Assembly (NCBI GenBank): GCA_910578235.1
Contig: CAJTPP010000043.1
Coordinates: 1 to 6,770 of the forward strand
DNA from: an uncultured Clostridia bacterium
GTDB taxonomy: Bacteria; Bacillota; Clostridia; UBA1381
Length of the DNA: 6,770 nt
Direction of reading: 5' to 3'
This document shows positions 6,321 through 6,770 of the stretch, one piece after another. The number at the start of each line of letters is the position of its first letter. Positions within the stretch are counted from its first letter, which is position 1. The position numbers and the translations under genes were made by a program. A model generated the notes under the pieces. It was given only the letters and a program-made list of their open reading frames with translations. It was not told where the DNA came from and searched no databases.

Positions 6321-6647
6321 CAGAGCATCCAATACAGCCGTATCCTCAAGCTCTTTCGATGTAGTCTTAAAAACATGGTCACGGCCTATCCATGTGAAAT
6401 AAAGGCTCGTTCCGTCCGTAAGAGTTATACCTTTTGTATCTTCGTTCCATGAGACGTCACATCCGAGCGCCTCGCTTACCGCTCTCAGCGGCACAAGAGT
6501 TCTGTCATTAACAATAACCGCCGGGGTTTCCGTTTCTATTTTCTGTCCGTTTACGACAATAGAAATATCATCCGCCTTTACAGACGCCATTGAAAATATC
6601 GTTGTTAGAGCCATTGACGCCGCAAGGACAAGCTTTAGTTTTTTCAT
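6315..6647 (-). CDS. Signal peptide plus first half of a copper-amine-oxidase-like N-terminal domain (5' part of the frame-split cyclophilin)
   Basis: A 110-residue ORF. Residues 1-25 form a clear Sec signal peptide (MKKLKLVLAASMALTT, cut after SVKA). Residues 27-110 match the start of the Cu_amine_oxidN1 domain: VVNGQKI, VNDRTLVPLRAVSEALGCDVSW, then GITLTDGT. The domain normally repeats this unit once more; the second unit, with VPLRAISEMFGAQVDW, is found in the next frame immediately after the TGA. So this is the 5' end of one secreted cyclophilin gene, not an independent small protein. Despite its name the domain does not imply copper oxidation; in Firmicutes it is common in exported, wall-associated proteins. 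ATG 6647 has AGGAGA 7 nt upstream and a good promoter. If no frame change occurs in vivo, only a truncated fragment is secreted. Confidence 0.85.
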   Translation of the reverse strand: MKKLKLVLAASMALTTIFSMASVKADDISIVVNGQKIETETPAVIVNDRTLVPLRAVSEALGCDVSWNEDTKGITLTDGTSLYFTWIGRDHVFKTTSKELEDTAVLDALL

Positions 6648-6654
6648 ATTTCAT

Positions 6655-6660
6655 TCTCCT
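6655..6660 (-). promoter_or_regulatory. Ribosome binding site of the secreted cyclophilin gene
   Basis: AGGAGA on the minus strand, 7 nt before ATG 6647. It supports this ATG as the true start of the frame-split gene. Confidence 0.75.
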
Positions 6661-6680
6661 TTAATTGTACTACTTATTTT

Positions 6681-6709
6681 AGTATAGCATATTTTGACAG
6701 CAATTTCAA
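6681..6709 (-). promoter_or_regulatory. Sigma-A promoter of the secreted cyclophilin gene
   Basis: On the minus strand, -35 TTGAAA (6709-6704), a 17-nt spacer, and -10 TATACT (6686-6681). Transcription would start near 6674, a leader of about 27 nt before ATG 6647. The AT-rich stretch 6710-6770 beyond it holds no gene that I can support. Confidence 0.65.
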
Positions 6710-6770
6710 CAAAAACTTGCGTAATGGAAATATTTTTATGTACAAAATGTTTTTTTTGTGATATACTTAT

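Noticed and set aside
6739..6767. Plus-strand promoter at the right edge (TGTACA, 17-nt spacer, TATACT) for a gene beyond the window
   Set aside because: The -35 matches only 4 of 6 bases in very AT-rich DNA and no plus-strand gene is visible to support it.

Overview
The window looks like a chromosomal piece of a low- to mid-GC Gram-positive bacterium, most likely a gut-type member of the Clostridia. The pointers are strong AGGAGG or GGGAGGG ribosome binding sites, textbook sigma-A promoters, GLUG-bead secreted proteins, a 'copper amine oxidase N-terminal' wall-type domain and a TetR regulator of the clostridial kind. The species cannot be named from the sequence. There is no gene-free stretch over 300 bases and no RNA gene, insertion sequence or CRISPR array.

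Left two thirds (1-4834, minus strand): a two-gene operon. The promoter-proximal gene encodes a 12-TM MMPL/RND-type exporter with both Asp-Tyr proton-relay pairs. It overlaps by 14 bp the start of a very large secreted protein, of which the first 849 residues are visible before the gene leaves the window at base 1. This second protein has a signal peptide, a beta-rich GLUG repeat array, about 425 residues of predicted long helix or coiled coil, and then more GLUG repeats. The helical part appears to be looped out of a single GLUG repeat unit.

Middle (4835-5579): a divergent control region and a TetR-family repressor gene on the plus strand. The two promoters overlap head to head, and a perfect 10-bp inverted repeat flanks the pair. 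The simplest model is that the TetR protein represses itself and the exporter operon until it senses a ligand, perhaps the exporter's substrate.

Right (5603-6770, minus strand, convergent with tetR): a secreted cyclophilin-type prolyl isomerase carrying an N-terminal copper-amine-oxidase-like domain. It reads as one 347-residue protein split by a one-base frame change at CTT TGA G, inside the N-terminal domain. This is either an indel or a +1 recoding site resembling that of prfB. A good promoter and ribosome binding site precede it.

The most interesting candidate system is the TetR / MMPL exporter / GLUG-coiled-coil protein cassette. It could be a Gram-positive export module in which the large extracellular protein extends the pump through the cell wall, but that role is inference.
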